DNA from: UBA7378 sp049611805
Lineage (GTDB): Bacteria > Pseudomonadota > Alphaproteobacteria > RS24
DNA length: 64,000 nt
Direction of reading: 5' to 3'
NCBI GenBank assembly: GCA_049611805.1
Contig: JBMZAX010000001.1
Location: 124,001 to 188,000 of the forward strand
The position numbers and the translations under genes were made by a program. Numbering within the stretch: the first letter of the stretch is position 1; each line of letters starts with the position of its first letter. Under the pieces are notes generated by a model. It did not search any database. It worked only from the letters and a program-made list of their open reading frames with translations, and had not been told where the DNA came from. This document shows, piece by piece, positions 53,608 through 62,866 of the stretch.

Positions 53608-53770
53608 AACACAGATCCTTGATAAAATACCACCGGCTTGTTGTTTTTTTGTTGGTTTGCCCTTATTGGTCGCGAGGAATACCCCAGCCGGCGCAGAATT
53701 TCAAGTTTCGAAACCGCAGAATTGGTGCTAGAAACTCCGTCATTCAATTGCACATATCATGGAGACAGGC

Positions 53771-54190
53771 ATGAAATTCGAAAACGCGGTCTATCCCAAT
53801 GAGGAGCAGATAAAAGGCTTTACCGAGGACAATTCCGGCGGACCGATAAGCATGGTCAATTTGCTCAAATTCAAGGAAAAAGCCGAATATCCCGACGGCC
53901 GCGAAACCGATTTAACCGGGGCCGAAGCTTATGCGATCTATGGTGCCGCTGTCTCCAAATTGCTTGTCGAACTGGGCGGCGGGATGGTGTTTTCCGGCGC
54001 TGTCGAACGCTTGGCACTGGGCGAGGTTGAAGAGCTTTGGGACATGGTGGCGATTGCCCAATATCCGAACCGCAAAGCCATGCTCGACATGATGATGTCG
54101 CCGGCTTATGCCGAAATTGCGCCGCACCGCGATGCCGGGCTTGCCGGACAGCTGAATATTGAAACCACCGATGTCCCGCTGGGAACCTAA
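53771..54190 (+). CDS. DUF1330 family protein
   Basis: A 139-residue soluble protein with the ferredoxin-like alpha/beta DUF1330 fold. PISMVNLLKFKEKAEYPDGR, AYAIYGAAVSKLLVELGG and AIAQYPNRKAMLDMMMSPAYAEI are typical segments. The function of the family is unknown; the fold is shared with dimeric monooxygenases and dehydratases. The ATG at 53771 is chosen over 53759 because GGAG lies six bases before it. It converges on the FadH-like reductase gene. Confidence 0.85.
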   Translation: MKFENAVYPNEEQIKGFTEDNSGGPISMVNLLKFKEKAEYPDGRETDLTGAEAYAIYGAAVSKLLVELGGGMVFSGAVERLALGEVEELWDMVAIAQYPNRKAMLDMMMSPAYAEIAPHRDAGLAGQLNIETTDVPLGT

Positions 54191-54205
54191 TAAACGGTTT
54201 TCGGC

Positions 54206-56314
54206 TTAAACGGCCGCTGCCATGTGGCTGGCCTGATAAATCGCCGCCTTGGCGTCCAGTTCGGCGGCTTCAAATGCGCCGCCAACCAGTTCAACGGGCA
54301 GGCCGCGCGCTTGCGCGGCATCGAAAACATCGCGCAATGGCTCTTGGCCGGCACAAATGATGATTGTGTCGACCTCAAGATGGTCGGGCTTGTTGTCGCG
54401 CAGAAAATGTAAGCCACGGTCGTCGATTTTCAGATATTCAATGCCGTTCATCATTTTGACCCCGCGCCGCGACAATGTCAGCCGGTGTGTCCAGCCCGTG
54501 GTTTTGCCCAAACCCTTGCCGACAGCCGTTTCCTTGCGTTGCATGAGGAAAATCTCGCGCGGTGCGCTGGCAACTTCCGGTTCAATGCCGGTAACCCCGC
54601 CGCGCGGGTGGTTTTTAAAATCAATCCCCCATTCGCGGGCGAAAACATCAATATTTTGTGCCGCCGAGGGGCCGTCATGGGAAATGAAATCGGCAACGTC
54701 AAAGCCGATGCCGCCTGCGCCCATAATGGCGACCTTGCTGCCAACCGGCTTGTTGCCGCGCAGCGCGTCGACATAACCGACAACCGAAGGATGGTCGATG
54801 CCTTCAAGTTCCGGCACACGCGGGGAAATGCCGGTGGCGATGATAATGTTGTCAAAGCCGCCATCGGTCAGCATGTCGGCATCAACGCGCGTGTTCAAAT
54901 GCAGGTCAATGCGCAGTTTTTCAATCATGCGTTTGTAATAACGCAGCGTTTCGTAAAACTCTTCCTTGCCGGGCACCAGTTTCGCGAGGTTGAACTGGCC
55001 GCCGATTTCGGACGCCGCATCATATAGGCTCACATGATGGCCGCGTTCGGCGGCAACGGTTGCATAGGCCAGACCTGCGGGGCCTGCGCCGACAACGGCT
55101 ATTTTCTTCGGGTTCTCGGTCGGCTCATATTTCAAAAGCGTTTCATGGCAGGCGCGCGGATTGACGAGGCACGAGGTGGTCTTGCCGGAAAATGTGTGGT
55201 CAAGACACGCCTGATTGCAGGCAATACAGGTGTTGATCTCATCGGCCCTGTCTTCGGCGGCTTTGTTCATAAAATCACTGTCGGCCAACATGGGTCGCGC
55301 CATTGAGACAAGGTCTGCATCACCTTGCGCCAGAACGTCTTCGGCGACTTGCGGCATGTTGATGCGGTTCGATGTGATGACCGGAATTGAGACTTCCTTG
55401 CGCACGCGCGCGGTGACAGACGTAAAGGCGGCCCGCGGCACCATGGTGGCAATGGTCGGCACGGCGGATTCGTGCCATGTGAAATGGGTGGAAATAACGG
55501 ATGCACCGGCTTTTTCCAATTCGCGCGCGAGCAGGGCCACCTCGTCCCAGCTCATGCCGCCTTCCAGCATATCCATGCCGGCAATGCGGAAAATAATGAT
55601 GAAATCTTCGCCCACGGCTGCGCGGCAACGGCGCACGACCTCAAGCGCAAACCGCATGCGGTTTTCATATGATCCGCCATACTCATCCGTCCGCATATTT
55701 GTTTTTTCGACAAGAAACGTGGAAATCAGATAGCCCGCCGAGCCGATAATCTCGACGCCGTCATAACCGGCTTTTTGCGCGAGGCGCGCGCAATTTACGT
55801 GGTCTTCAATCTGTTTTTCAATGCCTTCGGCGTCCAGCTCATTGGGCGTGAATTTGCTGATGCGCGACCTGACCGCAGACGGTGCCACAAGCTGATCATT
55901 CATCGCAAGCGGCCCCATATGCAATATCTGCATGCAGATTTTCACATCCGGGTCGGCGGTGTGAACAGCGTCCGTTATCAACCTGTGGCCGTCGGCCTCG
56001 GCATCGGTGGAAAGTTTCGAGGCGGTGAAAACCGCATCGCCATTTTCATCACGAAACACCATGCCGCCTTCTTCATTCGGCGCAATGCCGCCGGTGATAA
56101 TCATGCCGACACCGCCCGCGGCGCGCTCGGCAAAATAGGCCGCCATGCGCTCAAACCCGTCCGGGCTTTCTTCAAGGCCGGTATGCATTGAGCCCATAAT
56201 TGCGCGGTTTTTCACCGTCACCGAGCCGATTTTCAACGGGGTGAAAAGCCGCTTGTATTTCGCATGTCCGGGAAGCTCGGATTGCTCTCCGGAAGTTTCG
56301 ATAGCCGCACTCAT
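54206..56314 (-). CDS. FadH-like NADH:flavin oxidoreductase (Old Yellow Enzyme plus FAD/NAD domain)
   Basis: A 702-residue protein with the 2,4-dienoyl-CoA reductase layout. An N-terminal FMN-binding TIM barrel (FTPLKIGSVTVKNRAIMGSM) leads to a 4Fe-4S site at Cys363, 366, 370 and 382, spaced 3, 4 and 12 as in E. coli FadH. FAD- and NAD-binding domains follow (VVGAGPAGLAYATVAAERG; IMGAGGIGFDVADFI). It could reduce unsaturated fatty-acyl CoA, or related cofactors or amine substrates. The start at 56314 (MSAAIETS) is preferred to 56320 because GGGAG lies six bases before it. The ORF also continues far upstream, but without family sequence. Confidence 0.9.
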   Translation of the reverse strand: MSAAIETSGEQSELPGHAKYKRLFTPLKIGSVTVKNRAIMGSMHTGLEESPDGFERMAAYFAERAAGGVGMIITGGIAPNEEGGMVFRDENGDAVFTASKLSTDAEADGHRLITDAVHTADPDVKICMQILHMGPLAMNDQLVAPSAVRSRISKFTPNELDAEGIEKQIEDHVNCARLAQKAGYDGVEIIGSAGYLISTFLVEKTNMRTDEYGGSYENRMRFALEVVRRCRAAVGEDFIIIFRIAGMDMLEGGMSWDEVALLARELEKAGASVISTHFTWHESAVPTIATMVPRAAFTSVTARVRKEVSIPVITSNRINMPQVAEDVLAQGDADLVSMARPMLADSDFMNKAAEDRADEINTCIACNQACLDHTFSGKTTSCLVNPRACHETLLKYEPTENPKKIAVVGAGPAGLAYATVAAERGHHVSLYDAASEIGGQFNLAKLVPGKEEFYETLRYYKRMIEKLRIDLHLNTRVDADMLTDGGFDNIIIATGISPRVPELEGIDHPSVVGYVDALRGNKPVGSKVAIMGAGGIGFDVADFISHDGPSAAQNIDVFAREWGIDFKNHPRGGVTGIEPEVASAPREIFLMQRKETAVGKGLGKTTGWTHRLTLSRRGVKMMNGIEYLKIDDRGLHFLRDNKPDHLEVDTIIICAGQEPLRDVFDAAQARGLPVELVGGAFEAAELDAKAAIYQASHMAAAV

Positions 56315-56473
56315 AAGCATCTCCCTTTTTAACGAAGTAGGATAAAAGTGCGCGGCGGCAATGGCAACATCTTCATAAATTCGCATTGCGCATATGCGGG
56401 CGCGAAAACAGGCTGCGATATTGCGGTGCGCCGGGCACACTGTTAGTGTTTGACGCAAAACGGGGAACGAAAA

Positions 56474-58222
56474 ATGGAAAAACCGCACCGCGTTGCGACC
56501 GCAATTGTTTTTGGTGCAGTGCTGACACTGCTTGCGCCCGTAATTGCCCTCCAGCTTGATTATTTGCGCCATCACTGGCGTTTGGCCCCGCCGGATACGC
56601 TTGGCGAGAAGGCGATGGTGGTCAGCGCGCACGGGCTTGCGTCTGAAATTGGCCGCGATGTGCTGGCCGCAGGCGGCAATGCGTTTGATGCCGCCGTGGC
56701 GGTAAATTTTGCGCTCGCCGTTGTCTATCAGCAGGCCGGCAATATTGGCGGTGGCGGGTTTATGGTCTACCGGCTGGCCGATGGCGAAAACGGGGCGCTG
56801 GATTTCCGTGAAAAAGCGCCTCTGGCGGCGCGGCGCGACATGTATCTCGACGCTGACGGCAATGTCATCAAGGGCGCAAGCCTGCGCGGGCATTTGGCGG
56901 TCGGCGTGCCCGGCACGGTGGCCGGCATGGTCGCCGCGCATGAAAAATTCGGCTCAATGGCTTGGGCCGACCTGCTGGCACCGGCGGTCAAACTGGCGCG
57001 CGACGGGTTTGTTCTGTCGCCCAAGGGCGCGCGTATGTTCAACCGCTATCAGAGCGATTTTTCCGAGCTTAACACGCACACACCCACTGTACTGAAAACC
57101 GGCAGATGGCAGACCGGCGATAGGGCCAAATTTCCCGCGCTGGCCGACACGCTGACGCGCATTGCTGAAAAGGGCCGCAACGGGTTTTACAAAGGCCCGA
57201 CGGCGCAAATGATAGTGGCGGAAATGGATGCAGGCGGCGGGCTGATAACCCAAGCCGACCTTGACGCCTATGCACCGGTTTGGCGCGCGCCCATTCGGTT
57301 TTCCTATCGCGGCCATGAGGTGATTTCCATGCCGCCCCCTTCAAGCGGCGGGGTGGCGCTGGCGCAATTGTTGAAAGGTGCCCAAGCCTATCGGGTCGGT
57401 GATATGGGGCATAATTCGGCGGCCCATATTCACATGATGGTGGAACTGGAGCGGCGTGCCTATGCCGACCGCGCCAGCTATTTGGGCGACCCGGATTTTG
57501 TCGATGTGCCCGTCGACCGGCTGGTGTCGGATGCCTATGTTGCGGCGCGTATGGCCGCGATTGACCCGTGGCGGAAAACCGACAGCACCGAAATTCGCGA
57601 AGGCCGCGTTGACCGCGTGGAAAGCGTGGAGACCACGCATGTCTCAATCGTCGATCCGGCCGGCAATGCGGTCGCCATGACCACCACTTTGAACGGTAAT
57701 TTCGGGGCGAAAGTGGTGGTGCGTGGGGCCGGTTTTTTTCTGAACAATGAGATGGATGATTTTGCCATCAAGCCCGATCACGCCAATCAGTTCGGGCTTC
57801 TGGGCAACGCCCAAAACGCCGTGGCACCGGGCAAGCGCATGCTTTCTTCCATGACGCCGACCATTGTCACCAAAGACGATGATTTGCGGCTGGTTGTCGG
57901 CACGCCGGGCGGTGCGACCATCATCACTTCCGTTTTTCAGACGATTATGAATGTGGTGGATTTCGGCATGAGTGCGCAGCAGAGCGTCAATGCCCGCAAA
58001 GCGCACAGCCAATGGCAGCCCGATATGGTGATGCTGGAGCGCGGCACGCTGAGTGTGCCGAGCATGATAGGCCTGATGCGGCGCGGGCACCGTCTTTATG
58101 CGTGGCCGCGCTTCAAATATGAGCTGGGCCGCGTCGAGGCGGTGCTGATAGGTGCCGATGGCAGACGCCAAGGAGCCGCCGATTACACGCGTGGCGAGGA
58201 TGATCGCGCGTCCGGCTTTTGA
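56474..58222 (+). CDS. ggt: Gamma-glutamyltransferase
   Basis: A 582-residue Ntn-hydrolase. A single N-terminal hydrophobic helix (~8-25) acts as an uncleaved anchor or signal. AVAVNFALAVVYQQAGNIGGGGFMVY and PPPSSGGVALAQLLKG are family segments. The self-processing nucleophile is Thr387 in ETTHVSIVD, which becomes the N-terminus of the small subunit. It removes or transfers the gamma-glutamyl group of glutathione in the periplasm. The ATG at 56474 has GGGGA 8 bases upstream and is chosen over an in-frame TTG at 56450. A 5-oxoprolinase elsewhere in the window could handle products. Confidence 0.94.
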   Translation: MEKPHRVATAIVFGAVLTLLAPVIALQLDYLRHHWRLAPPDTLGEKAMVVSAHGLASEIGRDVLAAGGNAFDAAVAVNFALAVVYQQAGNIGGGGFMVYRLADGENGALDFREKAPLAARRDMYLDADGNVIKGASLRGHLAVGVPGTVAGMVAAHEKFGSMAWADLLAPAVKLARDGFVLSPKGARMFNRYQSDFSELNTHTPTVLKTGRWQTGDRAKFPALADTLTRIAEKGRNGFYKGPTAQMIVAEMDAGGGLITQADLDAYAPVWRAPIRFSYRGHEVISMPPPSSGGVALAQLLKGAQAYRVGDMGHNSAAHIHMMVELERRAYADRASYLGDPDFVDVPVDRLVSDAYVAARMAAIDPWRKTDSTEIREGRVDRVESVETTHVSIVDPAGNAVAMTTTLNGNFGAKVVVRGAGFFLNNEMDDFAIKPDHANQFGLLGNAQNAVAPGKRMLSSMTPTIVTKDDDLRLVVGTPGGATIITSVFQTIMNVVDFGMSAQQSVNARKAHSQWQPDMVMLERGTLSVPSMIGLMRRGHRLYAWPRFKYELGRVEAVLIGADGRRQGAADYTRGEDDRASGF

Positions 58223-58362
58223 CGGTTTCATATTGAATTGATTGGGGCAACATGGCATGTTCGCGCGGCAGAAAAATTCTGTCGGCCATGATGGCGCGGC
58301 GTGGCACCGGCCATCCCGACATTAAGTGAAAATCAGCTTCAAATGATAACCGGTTAAGCCAG

Positions 58363-59157
58363 ATGACTGATTTGGACGAGAAATTGACCAAAACCAAAGA
58401 AAACGGGGTCGGGCGACGGCGTTTTCCGATACGCCAGATCATCCCCTCTGCGATGACATTGCTGGCCCTGTGCCTTGGGCTGACGGCCTTGCGTCTGGGG
58501 TTGGACGGATATTTTGATCTGGCTGTGTTTTGCATTGTCGCTGCCGGGTTTATCGATGGTCTCGACGGCACGATGGCGCGCCTGCTGAAGGCTGAAACCG
58601 CGCTCGGCGCGCATCTCGATTCACTGTCCGATTTTGTCAATTTCGGCATTGTGCCCGGCTTCGTGATTTATTTATGGGCGTTGCAGTCAACCGGACGTCT
58701 GGGGTGGGCGGTCATATTGATTTTCTCGGTTTGCTGTGCGTTGCGTCTGGCGCGCTATAATGTCGATATGGAAGAACCCGATAAGCCGGCCTGGAAAAGC
58801 CGGTTTTTTCTGGGTGTTCCTTCCCCCGTCGCGGCAGGGTTGATGATGTGGCCGATTTATCTGCAAATTGGAGACTTTATCTCCTTACAGGACAACACAT
58901 TGGTTGTGATGGCGAATGTCATTTTGGTCGCGTTTTTGATGGTATTTCGCGTGCCGACTTTTTCGGTGAAGAGTTCGTCAACGACAATTCGGCGCAGTTA
59001 TGTATTGCCGATTATGATCTTCATCGGCGTCTGGGGCATTATGCTGCTTACTTTCCCTTGGATGACTTTGAGCCTGATGTGTATAATCTATTATGCGTGC
59101 ATCCCGTTCAGCGCACATAGATATTACCGGATCAGGTCAGCCCATCCCGCTGATTAG
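58363..59157 (+). CDS. pssA: CDP-diacylglycerol-serine O-phosphatidyltransferase
   Basis: A 264-residue CDP-alcohol phosphatidyltransferase with about seven or eight hydrophobic helices. The catalytic motif is complete: Asp68-Gly69-x2-Ala72-Arg73-x8-Gly82-x3-Asp86-x3-Asp90. It makes phosphatidylserine, the substrate of Psd, at the inner membrane. The N-terminus is charged and cytoplasmic. No strong Shine-Dalgarno is visible before the ATG. It is not adjacent to psd, which lies ~9.3 kb upstream. Confidence 0.92.
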   Translation: MTDLDEKLTKTKENGVGRRRFPIRQIIPSAMTLLALCLGLTALRLGLDGYFDLAVFCIVAAGFIDGLDGTMARLLKAETALGAHLDSLSDFVNFGIVPGFVIYLWALQSTGRLGWAVILIFSVCCALRLARYNVDMEEPDKPAWKSRFFLGVPSPVAAGLMMWPIYLQIGDFISLQDNTLVVMANVILVAFLMVFRVPTFSVKSSSTTIRRSYVLPIMIFIGVWGIMLLTFPWMTLSLMCIIYYACIPFSAHRYYRIRSAHPAD

Positions 59158-59184
59158 AATTCTGCCGAAACCCGGAATGGGCAC

Positions 59185-60159
59185 ATGACACACACAAGTT
59201 CTCAACCGGTTCCCGAAACGCCCCCCGACAAGGGGGTGGTTGTTGCCGCCTTTTATAAATTCATTCGCCTGCCGGACCCGGTTGCCGTGCAGCGTGACTT
59301 GCAAAAAACATGCGAGGCCGCCGGCATTCTGGGCACAATACTGGTCGCGCATGAGGGCATTAACGGCACGGTTTGCGCCACGCGAGAGGGAATTTGTGCG
59401 CTGATGGCGCATTTCGCGGACAGCCCGAATTTTTCCGACATTCAGCCGAAATTCAGCTTCGCCGAGGCGCCGGCCTTTTACCGCATGAAGGTGCGGCTGA
59501 AGCGGGAAATCGTAACCATGGGGCAACCCGATATTGACCCCGAAAACAGCGTGGGCACCTATGTGCCGCCGCAGGAATGGAACGCGTTGATAAGCGCGCC
59601 CGACACGCTGGTTATTGATACGCGCAACCGCTACGAGGTTGCCATCGGCACATTTGAAAACGCTGTTGACCCCGAAACGGCTTCGTTTCGGGATTTTCCG
59701 GCGTGGATTGAAAGCTATATGGCGGATTTGCCGGAGAACAAGCGCCCGAAAAACATCGCCATGTTTTGCACCGGCGGCATCCGCTGCGAAAAGGCCACAT
59801 CCTATTTGCGCGCGCGCGGCTATGAAAATGTGTTTCATCTCGAAGGCGGTATTTTGAAATATCTGGAAACCATGCCCGCCGAAGACAGCACATGGCGCGG
59901 CGAGTGTTTTGTTTTCGACCAGCGCGTGTCGGTCAAGCACGGGCTTGCGCCGGGCGCCTATGACCAGTGCCATGCCTGCCGCACGCCGCTGACGCAGGAA
60001 GACAAGCAACGTGCCAGTTTTGAACATGGGGTAAGCTGTCTGCACTGCATTGATGCACATGATGATGCTGACCGCGCGCGTTTTCGTGAGCGGCAAAAAC
60101 AGATACGCCTGTCGAAAGAGCGCGGGCAAGCCCATATCGGCAAGGCGGCGCGGCGATGA
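59185..60159 (+). CDS. trhO: tRNA uridine(34) hydroxylase TrhO (rhodanese family)
   Basis: A 324-residue UPF0176/YceA protein. The N-terminal ferredoxin-like domain has AFYKFIRLPDP and GTILVAHEGINGTV. The rhodanese domain follows, with catalytic Cys195 in MFCTGGIRCEKA. The C-terminus is a cysteine-containing tail (CHACRTPL; GVSCLHCID) likely to bind metal. In the studied homologue the protein hydroxylates U34 of tRNAs with prephenate-independent oxygen chemistry. The GST gene overlaps its stop by ATGA. Confidence 0.92.
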   Translation: MTHTSSQPVPETPPDKGVVVAAFYKFIRLPDPVAVQRDLQKTCEAAGILGTILVAHEGINGTVCATREGICALMAHFADSPNFSDIQPKFSFAEAPAFYRMKVRLKREIVTMGQPDIDPENSVGTYVPPQEWNALISAPDTLVIDTRNRYEVAIGTFENAVDPETASFRDFPAWIESYMADLPENKRPKNIAMFCTGGIRCEKATSYLRARGYENVFHLEGGILKYLETMPAEDSTWRGECFVFDQRVSVKHGLAPGAYDQCHACRTPLTQEDKQRASFEHGVSCLHCIDAHDDADRARFRERQKQIRLSKERGQAHIGKAARR

Positions 60160-60830
60160 CGGGCGATCAGAGCCTGCCGGTGCTGTATAGTTTCAGGCGG
60201 TGTCCTTATGCCATTCGCGCGCGCATGGGCTTGCGGGTTGCCGGCATTGCGTGTGAATTGCGCGAGGTGCTTTTGCGCGACAAGCCGGCCGAAATGCTGG
60301 CGCTGTCGCAAAAAGGCACAGTGCCGGTGCTGCATTTGCCCGATGGTCGGGTGATTGATGAAAGCCTTGATGTGATGCACTGGGCGCTGGGCCAGCATGA
60401 CCCGTTTGGCTGGCTTGGTGTTCCCGACCCGCAAAGCTGGGTGGCGTTGTTTGACGACACATTCAAGCACCATCTGGACAGATATAAATATGCCGCCCGC
60501 TATGACGGTGCCGACGCCAAATCCCACCGTTCAGCGGCGCGCGACATATTGGCAGAACTGGAGCCGCATTTGGAAAAAGGCTGGATTGGCGGCGCGCATC
60601 CGGGCTTTGCCGATATTGCGGTGCTGCCCTTTGTGCGCCAATACCGCATCGCCGATCCGGTCTGGTTCGATGACGAACTGGGCCTGCCAAATGTGCAGAA
60701 ATGGCTGACGGCTTTTCTGGATTTGCCGCTGTTTTTGGGCGTGATGGAAAAATATGACCGCTGGCAATCGGGCGGGGCGGGGATAATTTTTGCGCCGCAA
60801 CTGTCCGACGACAGCAAAAACGTGCCATAA
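60156..60830 (+). CDS. Glutathione S-transferase family protein
   Basis: A 224-residue GST-like protein. The N-terminal thioredoxin fold has FRRCPYAIRARM with Cys16 at the active-site position, as in glutaredoxin-2 and omega-type GSTs, and the cis-proline segment GTVPVLHLPDGRVIDESLD for glutathione contact. An all-helical C-terminal domain follows (~95-210). The likely role is glutathione-dependent thiol or dehydroascorbate-type chemistry in the cytoplasm. It overlaps trhO by ATGA. A Gor reductase elsewhere in the window keeps its cosubstrate reduced. Confidence 0.85.
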   Translation: MTGDQSLPVLYSFRRCPYAIRARMGLRVAGIACELREVLLRDKPAEMLALSQKGTVPVLHLPDGRVIDESLDVMHWALGQHDPFGWLGVPDPQSWVALFDDTFKHHLDRYKYAARYDGADAKSHRSAARDILAELEPHLEKGWIGGAHPGFADIAVLPFVRQYRIADPVWFDDELGLPNVQKWLTAFLDLPLFLGVMEKYDRWQSGGAGIIFAPQLSDDSKNVP

Positions 60831-60853
60831 ATACCTCCAAGGGGGACACTCAC

Positions 60854-62797
60854 ATGAAGCATATATTGATCGGTGCCGCGCTTGTTCTGGCCGCGAGCAC
60901 GGCCTTTGCCGGCAAACCGGCAACGCAAGCCACCAAGCAAGCCCAGGCGCAGGTGCTGACCAGCCTGCCTTTCGACAATACGGAAGATTTCAAACTGGCA
61001 AAACGCGGCCTGATTGCGCGACCCGACCCCCTCATCATCAAAAACGACAATGGCGAAATCATCTGGGATATGAGCGGGCTGGACTATCTGAACGGCCCGC
61101 GCCCCGATACGGTCAATCCGAGCCTTTGGCGGCAAGCGCAATTAAACGCCATTTACGGCCTGTTTCAGGTTACCGACCGCATTTACCAGATACGCGGCTT
61201 TGATATTGCCAATATGACATTGATTGAGGGCGATACGGGCTGGATCATTGTCGACCCGCTGACGGCAACCGAAACCGCGCGCGCCGCCATGGACGTGGTG
61301 GACAAGCATTTTGGCAAGCGCCCGATCAAGGCGATTTTGTCAACGCACAGCCATGCCGACCATTTTGGCGGCATTCGTGCGCTGGCCAGTGACGAAGATC
61401 TGGCGTCGGGCAAAATACGCTTTGTGGCACCGGCGGGCTTTATCGAGGAAGCGGCAAGCGAGAACGTGATTGCCGGAAACGCCATGGGGCGGCGCGCGAA
61501 CTATATGTTCGGCAATCTGCTGCCGCCCACGGTTGAGGGCAATATTGACAGCGGGCTGGGCAAGGGCGTGGCCTTCGGCACAATTTCGCTGCTGACCCCG
61601 ACCGATGTCATCACGGCGACCGGACAAAAACTGGTGCTGGACGGTGTGACCTTCGAATTTCAAAACGTGCCGGGTGCCGAAGCACCGGCGGAATTTATTT
61701 TCTACCTGCCGCAGTTCAAAGCCCTGTGCCTTGCCGAGGAAGTGAACGCGGTGATGCATAATCTGTACACGCCGCGCGGGGCCAAAACCCGCGATGCGCT
61801 GATCTGGTCGCGGCATTTGACCGAAACGCTGGAACTGTTCGGCGACCGCACGGATTTGGCTTTTGGCAGTCACCATTGGCCGCGCTGGGGGCGCGAAGAA
61901 GCGGTTGAATATATTTCCAAGCAGCGCGACATGTACCGCTTCATGCACGACCAGACCGTGCGGCTGATGAATAGCGGTTATACCTCGACGGAAATTTCCA
62001 ACATGCTCGACCTGCCGCCCAGCCTGCGGCGGGAGTTTTACAACCGCAATTATTACGGCACGGTGAGCCATAATGTGCGCGCGGTGTATAATTTTTATCT
62101 CGGCTATTTCGATGCCGTGCCCGCCAATCTCAATCCGCTGGCACCGGTCGCGCGTGCTGAAAAATATGTCGCGCTGGCAGGCGGCGCAGACGGTGTCATG
62201 ACAAAAGCGCAAACAGCTTTTGATGCGGGCGAATATCGCTGGGTTGCAGAACTGCTCAATCATCTGGTGTTTGCCGACCCCGACAATGAAGCCGCCAAAA
62301 ACCTGCTGGCGGACGCCTATGAACAAATGGGCTATCAGGCGGAAAGCGGGCCGTGGCGCAATTTCTATCTGACCGGCGCGCAGGAATTGCGGCGCGGCAT
62401 TTTGAAACCGCAGCGCGTGCGCACGGTCAGCCCCGATTTGATTGCCAGCGTGCCGACATCCATGTTTCTGGATTTTATGGGCGTGCGGTTTGACCCCGAA
62501 GACGCCGATGATTTGAAGGTCAAAATCAATCTCGATTTCACCGATACGGATGAACAATTTGTGCTGTCGCTCGAAAACAGCGTGCTCAACAATATCCCGG
62601 GCAAGCAAGACCCTGAGGCCAATGCGAGCCTGAAACTCACGCGCGCTTTGTTTAATCGCGTCGCGCTGGGGGAGACAAATTTTGCCAAGGAAATTGTGCT
62701 GGGCAATGTAAAATTTTCCGGCAATCCGCTGGCGCTCACGCGCGTGTTCGGGCGTTTGCAGGAATTTGATCCGTGGTTCAATATCGTAACGCCGTAA
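60854..62797 (+). CDS. Alkyl/aryl-sulfatase (SdsA1/BDS1-type metallo-beta-lactamase)
   Basis: A 647-residue protein with a signal peptide (1-~19, ending AFA) that directs it to the periplasm. A metallo-beta-lactamase domain (~100-340) carries the zinc motif His165-x-His167-x-Asp169-His170 in STHSHADHFGG, and later GSHHWPRWG. A helical dimerisation domain (~380-510) and a C-terminal SCP2-like domain (~530-645), which binds the hydrophobic tail of the substrate, follow. Members cleave long-chain alkyl sulfates such as dodecyl sulfate. GGGGGA precedes the start. It ends before a strong hairpin terminator. Confidence 0.92.
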   Translation: MKHILIGAALVLAASTAFAGKPATQATKQAQAQVLTSLPFDNTEDFKLAKRGLIARPDPLIIKNDNGEIIWDMSGLDYLNGPRPDTVNPSLWRQAQLNAIYGLFQVTDRIYQIRGFDIANMTLIEGDTGWIIVDPLTATETARAAMDVVDKHFGKRPIKAILSTHSHADHFGGIRALASDEDLASGKIRFVAPAGFIEEAASENVIAGNAMGRRANYMFGNLLPPTVEGNIDSGLGKGVAFGTISLLTPTDVITATGQKLVLDGVTFEFQNVPGAEAPAEFIFYLPQFKALCLAEEVNAVMHNLYTPRGAKTRDALIWSRHLTETLELFGDRTDLAFGSHHWPRWGREEAVEYISKQRDMYRFMHDQTVRLMNSGYTSTEISNMLDLPPSLRREFYNRNYYGTVSHNVRAVYNFYLGYFDAVPANLNPLAPVARAEKYVALAGGADGVMTKAQTAFDAGEYRWVAELLNHLVFADPDNEAAKNLLADAYEQMGYQAESGPWRNFYLTGAQELRRGILKPQRVRTVSPDLIASVPTSMFLDFMGVRFDPEDADDLKVKINLDFTDTDEQFVLSLENSVLNNIPGKQDPEANASLKLTRALFNRVALGETNFAKEIVLGNVKFSGNPLALTRVFGRLQEFDPWFNIVTP

Positions 62798-62819
62798 AAC
62801 CCAAGCATTTACGAACAAA

Positions 62820-62845
62820 AAACGGGGGCTCAAAGGCCCCCGTTT
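62820..62845. terminator. Bidirectional hairpin terminator
   Basis: A ten-pair stem AAACGGGGGC/GCCCCCGTTT closes a six-base loop. The minus-strand side is followed by six T residues (A17-22 of the 62800s on the plus strand), so it strongly serves the nitronate monooxygenase gene. The plus side ends in TTTGATTG and probably serves the alkylsulfatase gene. Confidence 0.85.
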
Positions 62846-62866
62846 GATTGTTGAATTTGCTGCCGG

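Noticed and set aside
56315..56941. Long N-terminal extension of the FadH-like ORF
   Set aside because: The extra ~200 codons are rich in His, Arg and Gln, lie opposite the ggt 5' region, and show no homology to the family.
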